A stretch of 64,000 nt of DNA. Origin: Pseudomonadota bacterium (lineage in GTDB: Bacteria; Pseudomonadota; Alphaproteobacteria; Acetobacterales; Acetobacteraceae). Every line of letters starts with the position of its first letter. Within the stretch, counting starts at the first letter, position 1. Shown piece by piece: positions 52,990 through 62,137 of the stretch. Under the pieces are notes generated by a model. The model saw nothing but the letters and a program-made list of their open reading frames with translations, made no database searches and was not told where the DNA came from. Location of the stretch: positions 1 to 64,000 of the forward strand of contig JAFEFW010000614.1 in assembly GCA_018240405.1 (NCBI GenBank), written 5' to 3'. The translations under genes and the position numbers were made by a program.

Positions 52990-53424
52990 TTATGCGCTGC
53001 CGGCAACGTAAGCCGTCAGACTCTCCACCACCGTATCCTGTTGCATGATCCGCGCCTTCACCACGTCACCGATACTGACGAGGCCGATCAGCGTGTCGTG
53101 CTCCACCACGGGCAAATGACGGAACCGCCCGGCGGTCATCATCTGCATCGCCTCGGCAACCGTCGTCTCCGGCGTAGCCATCTGCAACGTCCGTGTCATC
53201 AGTTGGCCAGCGGTCATTTCCAGCGTGCGTTCGCCATTCGCAGCCAGTGAGCGCACGATGTCCCGCTCACTGACAATGCCCAGCAACTGCTTTGCCTGGT
53301 CGATCACCAGTGCAGCGCCGATGCGCCGCTCGGACAAAGTGGCAGCGACCTCCCGGACTGTAGCCGTCGGCGCCACCGCGGTCACGCTGTACCCTTTATG
53401 CTTTAGAATAGCAGCAACAGTCAT
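52990..53424 (-). CDS. CBS-domain protein
   Basis: The 144-residue protein consists of two CBS domains (about 8-65 and 73-132) with the typical ends LLGIVSERDIVRSLA (about 47-61) and LIGLVSIGDVVKARI (about 113-127). Such stand-alone pairs bind adenine nucleotides and act as energy or redox sensors. The ATG at 53424 (MTVAAILKHKG) is the normal start for this group, and GGGAGG lies about 7 bases upstream. It is convergent with the MBL-fold gene. Confidence 0.85.
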   Translation of the reverse strand: MTVAAILKHKGYSVTAVAPTATVREVAATLSERRIGAALVIDQAKQLLGIVSERDIVRSLAANGERTLEMTAGQLMTRTLQMATPETTVAEAMQMMTAGRFRHLPVVEHDTLIGLVSIGDVVKARIMQQDTVVESLTAYVAGSA

Positions 53425-53599
53425 GATCTGCCTCCCATGACAGGCGGCAGCGATCCGTAATGTTATGACAGGAGCCTGGACACCGTAGCAAGCCGGATCG
53501 CGCAGCCCGTTTCCTGTAAAGGAACAGTATGAACGATCCGGCTCGGCCACTGCAACTTTTAACTGTGCGGCGCAGCAAAAACTGCACCGTCTGGTAATC

Positions 53600-53773
53600 C
53601 TACCAAAGAGTACTGCCCGCCATCAGACCGGCCACCAACAGCACAACAAAGATCACGATCGCAATAAAGAACAGAATGCGCGCGATGTTCGCGGACGCTG
53701 CGGCGATCCCGCCGAAACCGAAGATCGCCGCGATGATCGAAACCACAAGAAAGAACAGGGCCAGTCTGAGCAT
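53600..53773 (-). CDS. DUF1328 (YtjA-like) small membrane protein
   Basis: The 57-residue protein reads [20 protein letters not shown], then [14 protein letters not shown], a second hydrophobic stretch and a C-terminal [10 protein letters not shown]. This is the DUF1328 pattern: two transmembrane helices around a GGIAxxxAxIAxxL turn. Members are often stress- or envelope-associated; the function is unknown. GGAGG lies 5 bases before the ATG at 53773, which is strong support for such a short gene. It lies upstream of the CBS gene on the same strand. Confidence 0.85.
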   Translation of the reverse strand: MLRLALFFLVVSIIAAIFGFGGIAAASANIARILFFIAIVIFVVLLVAGLMAGSTLW

Positions 53774-53855
53774 GATGCCTCCTTGCCAGGACAGACAGCA
53801 TACAAAGATAAAATGCGCCCTATCGTTTCATCTCTCACACATTCTTGATCGTTAA

Positions 53856-55634
53856 TCACTCTGCCGCCACCAGCTGCGGAATAGGTGCGGCAAGCTGGGT
53901 CTGCACCAGCTCCGCAAACCGCCCATTTCGCGCCAGCAAGGCATTGAAGCTGCCGGATTCGACGATCTCGCCTGCGTCAAACACGAGGATCTCGTCGGCA
54001 TCGCGAACGGTCGACAACCGGTGCGCTATGATGAACGTGGTACGGCCGGCCATCAGCGTCCTCAGTGCCCTGCTCACCTTCGCCTCGGTCGCCGCGTCCA
54101 GCGCGCTCGTCGCTTCATCCAGGATCAGGATCGGCGGATTCTTCAGCAGCGCCCGAGCGATTGCCAGACGCTGACGCTGTCCGCCGGACAGCGTCGCACC
54201 ACGTTCGCCGATCATCGTGTCGTAGCCCTTCGCCTGGCGCACGATGAACTCGTGCGCATCCGCCATGCGGCAGGCCTGGATCATCTCTTCCTCGGTCGCA
54301 TCCGGGCGGCCGACCAGCAGGTTGTCGCGGATGGTGCGGTTGAACAGCAGGCTCTCCTGGAACACCACGCCGATATTGGCGCGCATGCTGTCGAGGGTGA
54401 CATCGCGTAGATCCTGGTTGTCGATGGTGATGCGGCCCTCGGTCGGATCCCACAGCCGCTGCAACAGCGCCATCGCCGTGGACTTGCCGGCACCGGTGTG
54501 GCCAACCAGTGCGACGCTCGTGCCAGGCTTCGCGGTGAACGACACACCGCTCAGCACGGGAACGCCGCTATTTGGATAGGCAAACGATACGTTATCGAAC
54601 TTGACTTCGCCGCGTGGCGCCCACAGCCGGCGAGCCTCGTCCTTCTCCGGCACGCTGCTGCGCGCGTCGAGGATGGCGAAGAACTCCTCCAGCGCCGGCA
54701 GCTTGAAGAACAGCGAAGAGATAAAGGACGCTGCCGTTTCCAGCCGCCCGATCAGCATCATCGCCAGGCCCATGAAGCTGACGATTTCACCCACGCTGGC
54801 CAGGCCATGCACGTGCAGCCAAGTGCCGATGACGACGATGGTGATCACTGCCAGCGTGCTGGAGGCGCGCGTCATCACGTTCACCAGCGCCCACCAGTTC
54901 AGCACCGGGAACTGATGCTTGATCACCTGCTGCGCGATATCGCCGAACAGCTTCGCCTCGGCCGACAGGCGCGTGAAAGACTGCACGACCATCACGTTGC
55001 TCAGCGCATCCTGGGCCGTGCCGGCGAGCGCGGCATTCAGCCCCTCGACACGACGCTGCGCGGTTTCCGTCTTCTTCACCACCAGGCCGGTGACAATCAG
55101 GAAGATCGATACCAGAACGATCAGCACCAGGCCGAGGCGCCAGTTCAGGAACAGCGTCAGCGGCAGCAGGATCAGCGCCGATAGGATCGTGGATAGCTGG
55201 TCGCGAAAAAACACCAGCCATGTACCGAACAGACCATCCGTGCCTGACAGCATCGACTTGATCAGCCGCCCTGAGTGCGTGTCGCCGTGGAATGACAGCG
55301 GCATCGACAGCACATGGGTGAAATAGCGCCCCATACTCTTGATGCGGTGGCGATGGGCCAGCCGCTCTGTCAGCAGCGACACCGTCATATTGCCGACGAT
55401 GCCGCCCACGCCGACCGCCGCCCAGATGCCCAGCAGCATCAAGGCCTGGCTCCACAGCGCATCCGGCGTCATCGACCCGGCGCCGGTCAGCAGGTTGACC
55501 ACATGCCCGAACAGGACCGGGTCAAGAAACTGCAGGCCCGCAACGACAAGATTCGCGACCGCCAGGAAGCCGGCCACACGGATGTCCCGCCCTAGCAGGC
55601 CGAGCACCCGTCCATAAACTCGAAAAAACCGCAT
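53856..55634 (-). CDS. ndvA: ABC exporter, cyclic glucan/NdvA type
   Basis: The 592-residue half-transporter joins a six-helix membrane domain (about 1-320) to an ATPase domain: Walker A GHTGAGKS (about 377-384), Q-loop VVFQESLLF, signature LSGGQRQR (about 485-492), Walker B ILILDEATSALD and switch His IIAHRLSTV. Start (MRFFRVYGRVLGLL) and length match ChvA/NdvA proteins, which export cyclic beta-1,2-glucan to the periplasm. No glucan synthase gene (chvB/ndvB) is nearby, so the substrate is inferred from similarity only. It works as a homodimer. Confidence 0.88.
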   Translation of the reverse strand: MRFFRVYGRVLGLLGRDIRVAGFLAVANLVVAGLQFLDPVLFGHVVNLLTGAGSMTPDALWSQALMLLGIWAAVGVGGIVGNMTVSLLTERLAHRHRIKSMGRYFTHVLSMPLSFHGDTHSGRLIKSMLSGTDGLFGTWLVFFRDQLSTILSALILLPLTLFLNWRLGLVLIVLVSIFLIVTGLVVKKTETAQRRVEGLNAALAGTAQDALSNVMVVQSFTRLSAEAKLFGDIAQQVIKHQFPVLNWWALVNVMTRASSTLAVITIVVIGTWLHVHGLASVGEIVSFMGLAMMLIGRLETAASFISSLFFKLPALEEFFAILDARSSVPEKDEARRLWAPRGEVKFDNVSFAYPNSGVPVLSGVSFTAKPGTSVALVGHTGAGKSTAMALLQRLWDPTEGRITIDNQDLRDVTLDSMRANIGVVFQESLLFNRTIRDNLLVGRPDATEEEMIQACRMADAHEFIVRQAKGYDTMIGERGATLSGGQRQRLAIARALLKNPPILILDEATSALDAATEAKVSRALRTLMAGRTTFIIAHRLSTVRDADEILVFDAGEIVESGSFNALLARNGRFAELVQTQLAAPIPQLVAAE

Positions 55635-55744
55635 TCCTTAATCCTCGCCGGGGGCAGGAAACCGCCCCGCTCGCAGCAAGGAATACGCACCGCTTGTGGC
55701 AATCGCTGGGCAGGACGGATGACAAATCCGTCAGGCTGCCATGC

Positions 55745-56203
55745 TCACGCTTTCTTTGGTTTGGCCGGTGCGCGGCGTTTGGCCGGTGGCGCTGCCTCGC
55801 CCGTTGGACCGGACGTCTCCGCCCCAGTGGCCTTCACGGCGACGGCGTTATGGGACGTGGCTGCCTTCGGTGCCTTGGCCGCAGCCGAACGCGGCTGCCG
55901 CTTCACCGCCGCCGGCATCTGCTGCTCTTCGCCCTGATCAGTCAGCGGGCCGGGAAATTCACCAAGGTTCTGCTGAATTTCAGCCTCCTCGACGCCGGTC
56001 TCAGCCGGTGAATCGGGATGGGTCTGAGGATTCGGCAACAACCCCGCGCCGGCACTGTCTTCCATCCCAATCAGTTCGCGCGCTCGTTCCCAGAATTCCA
56101 CGTCGCGGCCATGCGGGCGGCCGTCTGCTTCCCACAAATGATACGCGCGCTCACGGATACGATGTTCAGTGTCGGGATCAGTCGCCAGCGGGTTACGTGC
56201 CAT
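55745..56203 (-). CDS. DUF2934 domain protein
   Basis: The 152-residue protein has an N-terminal DUF2934-like motif, RIRERAYHLWEADGRPHGRD (about 16-35), followed by FWERARELIG. A long Ala/Pro/Lys-rich tail ends in AKPKKA. Such proteins are short, common in rhizobia and acetic acid bacteria and of unknown function; the basic tail could bind nucleic acid (inference). The ATG at 56203 gives the typical N terminus (MARNPLATDPDTEHR). Confidence 0.75.
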   Translation of the reverse strand: MARNPLATDPDTEHRIRERAYHLWEADGRPHGRDVEFWERARELIGMEDSAGAGLLPNPQTHPDSPAETGVEEAEIQQNLGEFPGPLTDQGEEQQMPAAVKRQPRSAAAKAPKAATSHNAVAVKATGAETSGPTGEAAPPAKRRAPAKPKKA

Positions 56204-56442
56204 TTCGCCCCTCAGAGGATGTTCAGCCGCCCCCTAAACCACCCAATGGCAGCGGCGTTGCACCCCGCCTCTATACCGGGTTCCGCGTTCCTGCCACGAA
56301 CTTTTTGCGCCGCACAACGGCGGTGGCGTAACCGGCACACGGGGCGCCAGGAGTGCGGCAAGTTATCCACCAGCGCAACCGCGAATTGCCGAACGGTTGC
56401 CTGGTTGATGCGTCCGGGTCGTTTGGCTTGGACGTCGGCCGA

Positions 56443-57072
56443 TCAACCTCGGTTTCCGGCCGCGTGTCGTTTCCGCCGGGCCGCCGCCAGAGCCACGACG
56501 GGTGCGGTCAGTAGCAGGGTCGTGGCAGGTTCTGGAACTGTCGCGACAATGTTCAGGACGATGCTGTCGCCTGCGGTCAGCGTGGCCCAGCGCCAGACAT
56601 AAGAACCGGGAGTGACGCCCAGGGTCTGAAAGTCGGTATTCGAGAACGTTGCGGAATTCACGAACGGCGTACCATCCGCATAAGCAGGATCAATGGACAG
56701 CTTATTGGCGATGAATGCAAGTATATAACCGGAGTGCGTGCTCGCCAGTGTCGACCCGCCCGTCCCAAAGCTCCCTGGGGCTGTCTTGCCGCTGTACTTG
56801 CCGTACAAATAGTTGCCAGCGCGTGCATGAATTGAAAATTCTCCGTCGGCTGGCCTCGATACCGAAACAGACCCGCCGCCCAATGATTCGAAGGTGACGC
56901 CCGCGCGTGTCAAAGTACCACTTCCCATCAGAATCACGTCGCCAAGACCGTCCTCCTCCAATGGCAAAGTAACGACTGCACGAGCCGGCTACACAACGGA
57001 GAGTCCCGTGAGCATCACGCCAGTTGCCGCAAGACGAAGCAAACTGATAGCCGTGATATTGAGGTTCCCCAT
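56443..57072 (-). pseudogene. PEP-CTERM protein gene with in-frame amber codon in the signal peptide
   Basis: Reading from ATG 57072, the frame gives a signal peptide MGNLNITAISLLRLAATGVM, then LTGLSVV, a TAG at 56989-56991 (codon 28), and then PARAVVTLPLEEDG, which is the expected cleavage region and mature start. After the TAG the frame runs open to a PEP-CTERM tail (VPEPATTLLLTAPVVALAAA plus Arg/Lys). A C-to-T change in a CAG (Gln) would explain the TAG. Without suppression the product cannot be exported normally. A TTG at 56967 could start a leaderless product. The DUF2934 gene lies downstream on the same strand. Confidence 0.7.
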
Positions 57073-57346
57073 TTAGAAATGGGAGTCCTTTGGCACGCCC
57101 CATATCGGTTATGCAATGTTAATACTTTCCTTTACTTTGCATCAAAAAGTCTATAACCTTGCCGACACTGCAAACAACTTATTCAGTCACTCTAGAATAC
57201 TAATCGGACTTTCAGCGAAAATGCCACGTCCGGTGACGCGGTCGTCTCAACTGCAGGGGTTCAATGTAGGAGTTCAACAAAGTCACAGCCGCGGCGCGCA
57301 ACGCCGGATGATCCGTCGGACCATCCAGCGTAAAGTTGGAAGCGAC

Positions 57347-58465
57347 CTAGCCGCGGTACTCCGGCGTTATGTGCAGCAACGGGAACGCACTGTGCGCATG
57401 TGGCTGCGTGACCACCGGCGCGTCGCGGAAGACATAGCCAGGGTGCAGCTCGCCCAGCGAGCGCGCGCCGGACAGCGCCATCGCCACGCCGAACTCATGC
57501 TCCATCAGTTCCAGCATCTTGATCACGCCGGCTTCGGCATCCGCGGCGAGGGCGTAACAATACATCCGCCCCATCGCCACCGCGTCTGCGCCCAGCGCGA
57601 TCGCCTTCACGATGTCCGTGCCCCGGCAGATGCTGCCGTCGACGATCACCTTCGCTCTGCCACGCACCGCCGCCATCACCTCAGGCAGCACATCCATCGA
57701 GCCGCGGCCATAATCCAGCTGCCGGCCACCATGGTTGGAGACATAGACGCCGTCCACGCCATACTCACAGCACAGCGCCGCATCCTCGGCCGTGGCGATG
57801 CCCTTCAGGATCAGCGGGATCTTGTGCTTGGCCTTGAAGCGCTTGACGTTCTCCCAGTTGAAGCTGGCCTGGTAGCTCTGCCCGGTCGCCACCGCCCGCC
57901 AGGGCTTAACAAACCGGCCAGCAATATCCCGCTCTCGCCGCGAATACGCGGCCGTATCGACCGTGATGGCGAAGGCGTTGTAACCGGCCGCCACCGCCCG
58001 ATTCACATGGTCGTCGATGAAGTCATCATCGCCGCGCACATAAAGCTGGAAGATCTTCGGCCCGGTTGCGGCCGCCGCTGCCTCCTCCAGGCCCGGATGG
58101 GTCACCGAACTGACCATGATCGGCACACCAAACGCCGAGGCCGCCCGCCCCGCCGTCGCCGCACCACCCGGATGGAAGGACTCCAGCGACCCGACCGGCG
58201 CCAGAATGACTGGCAGCCGCATCTTCATGCCGAACAGCGTCGTGTCCAGGTCCACCTTCGATACATCGACGCAAACCCGCGGCCGCAGCGCCAGGCTATC
58301 CAGCGCCATCCGGTTCCGCCGCAACGTCGTCTCCGACTCCGTCGCGCCAACCAGATAACCCCAGATGTGATCCGACAGCTTCGCCCGCGCCGCCGGAATG
58401 AACTCATGCAGGCACTGAAAATCGCCCGTCGGCTCAAACAGATGCTTCGCCTCGACCTGGTCCAT
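57347..58465 (-). CDS. FMN-dependent alpha-hydroxy acid oxidase/dehydrogenase
   Basis: The 372-residue protein has the family's FMN barrel: LPVILAPVGSLESFHPGGAA (about 84-103), FQLYVRGDDDFIDDH, the YSRRERDIAGRF loop and the active-site block VYVSNHGGRQLDYGRGSMD (about 262-280) with the His base and Arg. Such enzymes (lactate, glycolate or mandelate oxidases or dehydrogenases) oxidise L-2-hydroxy acids. GGAGGGG precedes ATG 58465. The substrate is not defined. Confidence 0.88.
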   Translation of the reverse strand: MDQVEAKHLFEPTGDFQCLHEFIPAARAKLSDHIWGYLVGATESETTLRRNRMALDSLALRPRVCVDVSKVDLDTTLFGMKMRLPVILAPVGSLESFHPGGAATAGRAASAFGVPIMVSSVTHPGLEEAAAAATGPKIFQLYVRGDDDFIDDHVNRAVAAGYNAFAITVDTAAYSRRERDIAGRFVKPWRAVATGQSYQASFNWENVKRFKAKHKIPLILKGIATAEDAALCCEYGVDGVYVSNHGGRQLDYGRGSMDVLPEVMAAVRGRAKVIVDGSICRGTDIVKAIALGADAVAMGRMYCYALAADAEAGVIKMLELMEHEFGVAMALSGARSLGELHPGYVFRDAPVVTQPHAHSAFPLLHITPEYRG

Positions 58466-58568
58466 CCGTCCCCTCCATCGTCTCGCTGATGGTCTATCAA
58501 TGCCCGCACCCCGCCGGGGCGCAAGAGGCACGGTGGCGGGGAGTTGCCGGGGCTTCTGCCCCGAACCC

Positions 58569-59837
58569 CTACGCCACCGCGCCACTCGGCACCTCCGGAC
58601 GGGTTTCGGGCATCGTGAGCCAGAGCAGGGCGAAGGCCGAGGCGCCGGCGGCGGCCAGGGTCGTGAAGGCGGCGGCGGCGCCGGTGTGGTCAGCAATCCA
58701 GCCTGCGACGGCGGTGGACAGCGCCGCGCCAAGTGCGCCAGCGAGGCCGAGGGAGCCGATGGCCAGGTTCATATAGCCGCTGCGTTCGGTCAGGTCGGCG
58801 GCGATCAGCGGCAGCATCAGGCCAAGGACCGTGGCGCTCAGCCCATCGAGGGCTTGGATCAGCACGAGCGGCACGGGGTCGGGGCCGAGGGCGAACAGCA
58901 GGCCACGTGCCGGCAGTGCGGCAAAGCCAACCAGCAGGACCGGCCGGCGGCCAACTCGTTGCGCCATGGCGCCGGCCCAGGGCGACAGTGCCGCGGTGAT
59001 CAGTTGCGGCAGCACGATGGTGGCGGACAGCACCCAGCCGGGTGCGCCGCCCTGTTGCGTCAGACGGCTGAGGGCCAGGGGCAGCATGCTAGCATTGGCG
59101 AACTGAAACAGCAGGACGGCAACGGCGAAGACGTGAAGGGCCGGCACCTCGAAGATGTTCCAGTCCTTGTATTCGCGCTCCCGCGCCGGGGTCAGCGCTT
59201 TGTGGACGTGCGGGCCACGATCGACATGGTGATCGGGGCGAATCATGGCCAGGCTGGCGAGGGCGGGGACGACCAGCAGCAGCGTCGCGACGAACACGGC
59301 ACGCACCGAGATGAACTCGGCGACGACGCCCAGCAGCGCGGCGGACGCTGCACTGCCCAGGGCGGCGTAGCGGGCATTCAGGCCGAGCCGCCGGCTGAAC
59401 GCACGATGGCCGCACAGCGACAGGGTCAGCGCGGCGATCACCGGCGTCATCACACTGCTGGCGATTGCGTGCTCGATCACCGCGCCCCACACGGAGGGGC
59501 GGCTCGGCGGTAGCGACAGTAGCGCGGCGGCGACGCCAAGGCCGATCAATGCACCGGCGGCGACATTGCGGGGGGAACGGACATGGTCGACGAAGGCACC
59601 GCCGGGGAGCTGTGTGGCGACGCCGGCGATCGTGCCGATACTCAGGGCGACGCCTATTTCGCCAAAGGTCCAGCGCTGCTCCGTCAGCCAGACGGCGATG
59701 AACGGGCCGAATCCGGTCTGGATCGCCGCGGTCAGGAAGGCGAGGCAGTTCAGGCCGACAGCGGCCCGGAACACGCAGCCGTCCTTAGGACGGCGGTCGC
59801 CTTGCGCGTGGCGCCTTCTATTGGCGTGGACGTTCAT
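58569..59837 (-). CDS. MFS transporter, paralog of the one at 37648
   Basis: The 422-residue carrier has about twelve transmembrane helices. The start of the first helix, LNCLAFLTAAIQTGFGPFIA, and loop 2 (QLPGGAFVDHVRSPRN) match the carrier at 37648-38874 closely; the C-terminal half has MAQRVGRRPVLLVGF and LLWLTMPETRPE. The start chosen is ATG 59837. It lies upstream of the hydroxy acid oxidase gene on the same strand (103-base gap), so it could carry that enzyme's substrate; this is only positional inference. Confidence 0.85.
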   Translation of the reverse strand: MNVHANRRRHAQGDRRPKDGCVFRAAVGLNCLAFLTAAIQTGFGPFIAVWLTEQRWTFGEIGVALSIGTIAGVATQLPGGAFVDHVRSPRNVAAGALIGLGVAAALLSLPPSRPSVWGAVIEHAIASSVMTPVIAALTLSLCGHRAFSRRLGLNARYAALGSAASAALLGVVAEFISVRAVFVATLLLVVPALASLAMIRPDHHVDRGPHVHKALTPAREREYKDWNIFEVPALHVFAVAVLLFQFANASMLPLALSRLTQQGGAPGWVLSATIVLPQLITAALSPWAGAMAQRVGRRPVLLVGFAALPARGLLFALGPDPVPLVLIQALDGLSATVLGLMLPLIAADLTERSGYMNLAIGSLGLAGALGAALSTAVAGWIADHTGAAAAFTTLAAAGASAFALLWLTMPETRPEVPSGAVA

Positions 59838-60035
59838 GCCACCGTTGTGAGGCGCGTCGCACGATCGGGCAAGCCGGGCCTGCCTGGCTAAGCCTGTGAC
59901 GGAGGCCCCCCAGACGAAGGCGAACGGAGCAATTTGGATGTGCTCCATGGCCGCCAGCATGACACCGCGTGTGTCAGTGTGGTCCTCGGACGTGCGAGAT
60001 GAACCGTTGCGTCAGCAGACGGCCTGCTGGCGGCC

Positions 60036-60821
60036 CTACTGCGCGAAGAACATCTCCGTCAGCACATAGTCGAACGCCAGGATCAGGATGGATGCGCTGA
60101 CCACCGCCATGGTCGTTGCCGACCCGACGCCTTGCGCGCCGCCGCGGCTGTTATAGCCGTGGTAGCACCCCATCAGGGCGATGATGAATCCAAACACCGC
60201 CGCTTTCGCCAGGCCTGAGATCACGTCTTGCGCATAGAGAAAGTTCATTGTCGCCGTCAGATAGGCACTCGGGTTGAACCCCAGCTTCAGGGTCGACACG
60301 ATGAAGCCGCCTAGAACTCCCAAGATGTCGGCCACGATCACCAGCAGCGGCAGCGCAATCGTGCCGGCCAGCAGGCGTGGCGCGACCAGATATTTCATCG
60401 GGTTGGTCGACAACGTCGACAGCGCGTCGATCTGGTCGGTGACGCGCATCGTGCCGAGTTCCGCCGCCATCGCGGCACCGACCCGCCCGGCGACCATCAG
60501 CCCGGCCAGCACCGGCCCGAGTTCGCGGGTCACCGACAACACGACCAGGTTGGCGACGGCTCCCTGTGCAGAAAAGCGCGCGAAGCCGGTGTAGGATTGC
60601 AGCGCCAGCACCATGCCCGTGAACACCGCGGTCAGCGCCACCACCGGCAGGCTGTAATAGCCCATCTCCAGCAGCGCCACGAGGAAGCGGCGGACGTAGA
60701 ACGGCGGCCGCACCAGATGCGACAGCCCCTCCAGCGCGAACAGTGCCAGTTCGCCGGCGCTCCGGCACCAGCCCAATATGCCGCGTCCGACCACGGCCAG
60801 GGGATTGAGGGCCAAATTCAC
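60036..60821 (-). CDS. mlaE: MlaE-type lipid ABC permease
   Basis: The 261-residue inner-membrane protein is of the MlaE/YrbE family, with the family signatures MGYYSLPVVALTAVFTGMVL (about 53-72), TRELGPVLAGLMVAGRVGAA (about 98-117), MRVTDQIDALSTLSTNPMKY (about 125-144) and the C-terminal GSATTMAVVSASILILAFDY. These permeases move phospholipids between membranes together with an MlaF ATPase and an MCE protein. It overlaps alr by 4 bases. No mlaF or mce gene follows before the unrelated MFS gene. Confidence 0.92.
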   Translation of the reverse strand: MNLALNPLAVVGRGILGWCRSAGELALFALEGLSHLVRPPFYVRRFLVALLEMGYYSLPVVALTAVFTGMVLALQSYTGFARFSAQGAVANLVVLSVTRELGPVLAGLMVAGRVGAAMAAELGTMRVTDQIDALSTLSTNPMKYLVAPRLLAGTIALPLLVIVADILGVLGGFIVSTLKLGFNPSAYLTATMNFLYAQDVISGLAKAAVFGFIIALMGCYHGYNSRGGAQGVGSATTMAVVSASILILAFDYVLTEMFFAQ

Positions 60822-61900
60822 GCCGGCAGGTAGACGCGGTGGAAGCGGCGCCCCAGCGACGTCAGGATTTCGTAGCCATTGGTGCCGGCCATGGTTGCGA
60901 GGTCATCCACGCCCTGGTGCGGCCCGATGATCTCGAACCAGCATCCCGGCTGCACGCCCGGATGATCGGTGACGTCAAAGGTCGTGAGGTCCATGGACAC
61001 GCGGCCTACCAGCGGGACGGGGGTGCCGTCAAAGCACGCTGTCGTCTTGCCCGACAGGCTGCGGTGGAATCCGTCTGCGTAGCCGAAAGCCGCGGTGGCG
61101 ATCCGCGACGGGCGCCGGGCGATCCAAGTGGCGTTATAGCCAACCGAGGCGCCGGTCGGGATATCCCGCACCGCCAGTACGCGCACGCGCAGCCGGACAA
61201 CGGCGCGCATCGGATTGGGCTGCCCAGGTGTGGGGTTGATGCCGTACAAGGCAGCGCCGGGCCGGCCGAGGTCGGTTCCGAAGTGCTCGCCGAGGAACAG
61301 ACCGGAGGAGTTGGCGAAGCTTGCCGGCGCCGCGGGCAGTCGCGATCGCGCTGCAGCGAACCGATGACGCTGCGCCTCATTCACTGCGTGCTCCGGGTCT
61401 TCCGAGGACACCAGATGGGTCATGACGTAGCGCAAGTGCAGGCCGTTGAGGCGGGCGGGGTCCGCGGCCAGCGTATCCAGGTTCGCCGCTGACAGTCCGA
61501 GGCGGGACATTCCGGTGTCAACGTGCAGGATGGCGGGGCCACGCGCCGCCCAGGCGTCGATCTCGGCCAGGGATCCGAGCACCGGGGTCAGGTCATGCTC
61601 TGCGTAGACGGCCTCGGTGCCGGGGATCGGCCCGGACAGCACCGCGACCATCGCGTCCGGCACCATGTCGCGGACACACAGCGCTTCCTCCAGATAGGCG
61701 ACGAAGAAATGCCGGCAGCCGGCATCATAGAGTGCCGCGGCTACGGGCCGCGCGCCAAGGCCATAAGCATCGGCCTTGACCACGCCGGCGACAGGCCCGG
61801 ACGGGTGCTGGGCGCAGAGGGCGCGCCAATTGGCGACGATGGCGCCGAGGTCGATCTCCAGCACCGCGTGGGCTGTTTCACGGCCTGGGGCGCCTGTCAC
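60818..61900 (-). CDS. alr: Alanine racemase
   Basis: The 360-residue fold-type III PLP enzyme has the catalytic Lys in AGVVKADAYGLGA (about 38-50) and the second base Tyr in VGYNATW. It also has the dimer-interface HVDTGMSRLG (about 125-134) and SMDLTTFDVTDHPG. It interconverts L- and D-alanine for peptidoglycan. It is upstream of and overlapping mlaE, with dnaB further upstream, a neighbourhood often seen in this class. The N terminus MTGAPGRETAHAVLEIDLGA is natural. Confidence 0.95.
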   Translation of the reverse strand: MTGAPGRETAHAVLEIDLGAIVANWRALCAQHPSGPVAGVVKADAYGLGARPVAAALYDAGCRHFFVAYLEEALCVRDMVPDAMVAVLSGPIPGTEAVYAEHDLTPVLGSLAEIDAWAARGPAILHVDTGMSRLGLSAANLDTLAADPARLNGLHLRYVMTHLVSSEDPEHAVNEAQRHRFAAARSRLPAAPASFANSSGLFLGEHFGTDLGRPGAALYGINPTPGQPNPMRAVVRLRVRVLAVRDIPTGASVGYNATWIARRPSRIATAAFGYADGFHRSLSGKTTACFDGTPVPLVGRVSMDLTTFDVTDHPGVQPGCWFEIIGPHQGVDDLATMAGTNGYEILTSLGRRFHRVYLPA

Positions 61901-61930
61901 GGGCGGTCACTGCCGGCCGCGCACCCTGCC

Positions 61931-62043
61931 TTGTCACGGCGGGCGGAGGCCCGCCAGCCCTGCCTTGCAGCGCCGCGCCAGGCAACAGGCGCGGGAGTGG
62001 GCGGCAACGGCATGGAGGGCGGATGTGCACCCGCCAGGACAAG
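61931..62043. repeat. Imperfect palindromic intergenic repeat, related to the 26828 element
   Basis: TTGTCACGGCGGGCGGAGGC with CCGCC after it opens the unit at 61931, and an inverted relative (ending CCGCCAGGACAAG) closes it at 62043. The middle also folds (GCGCC/GGCGC). The length, about 113 bases, and the GGCGGGC-GxAG-GCCCGCC arm resemble the element inside the binding-protein gene. Here it lies in the normal intergenic place between alr and dnaB. Confidence 0.55.
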
Positions 62044-62137
62044 AGGACTCAGCCCGGCCAAGGTAACCATGGCAGAGGCGCCCGCTGCGACGGGGCCGCA
62101 AGGCCCGGATTCACAAGATCCACTCTGGGCGGCACGC

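Noticed and set aside
56363-56371. Single DnaA-box-like TTATCCACC
   Set aside because: One mismatch, isolated, no second box and no replication gene nearby; expected by chance.
57116-58489. Long plus-strand frame opposite the hydroxy acid oxidase
   Set aside because: Antisense shadow of an enzyme with intact active-site motifs.
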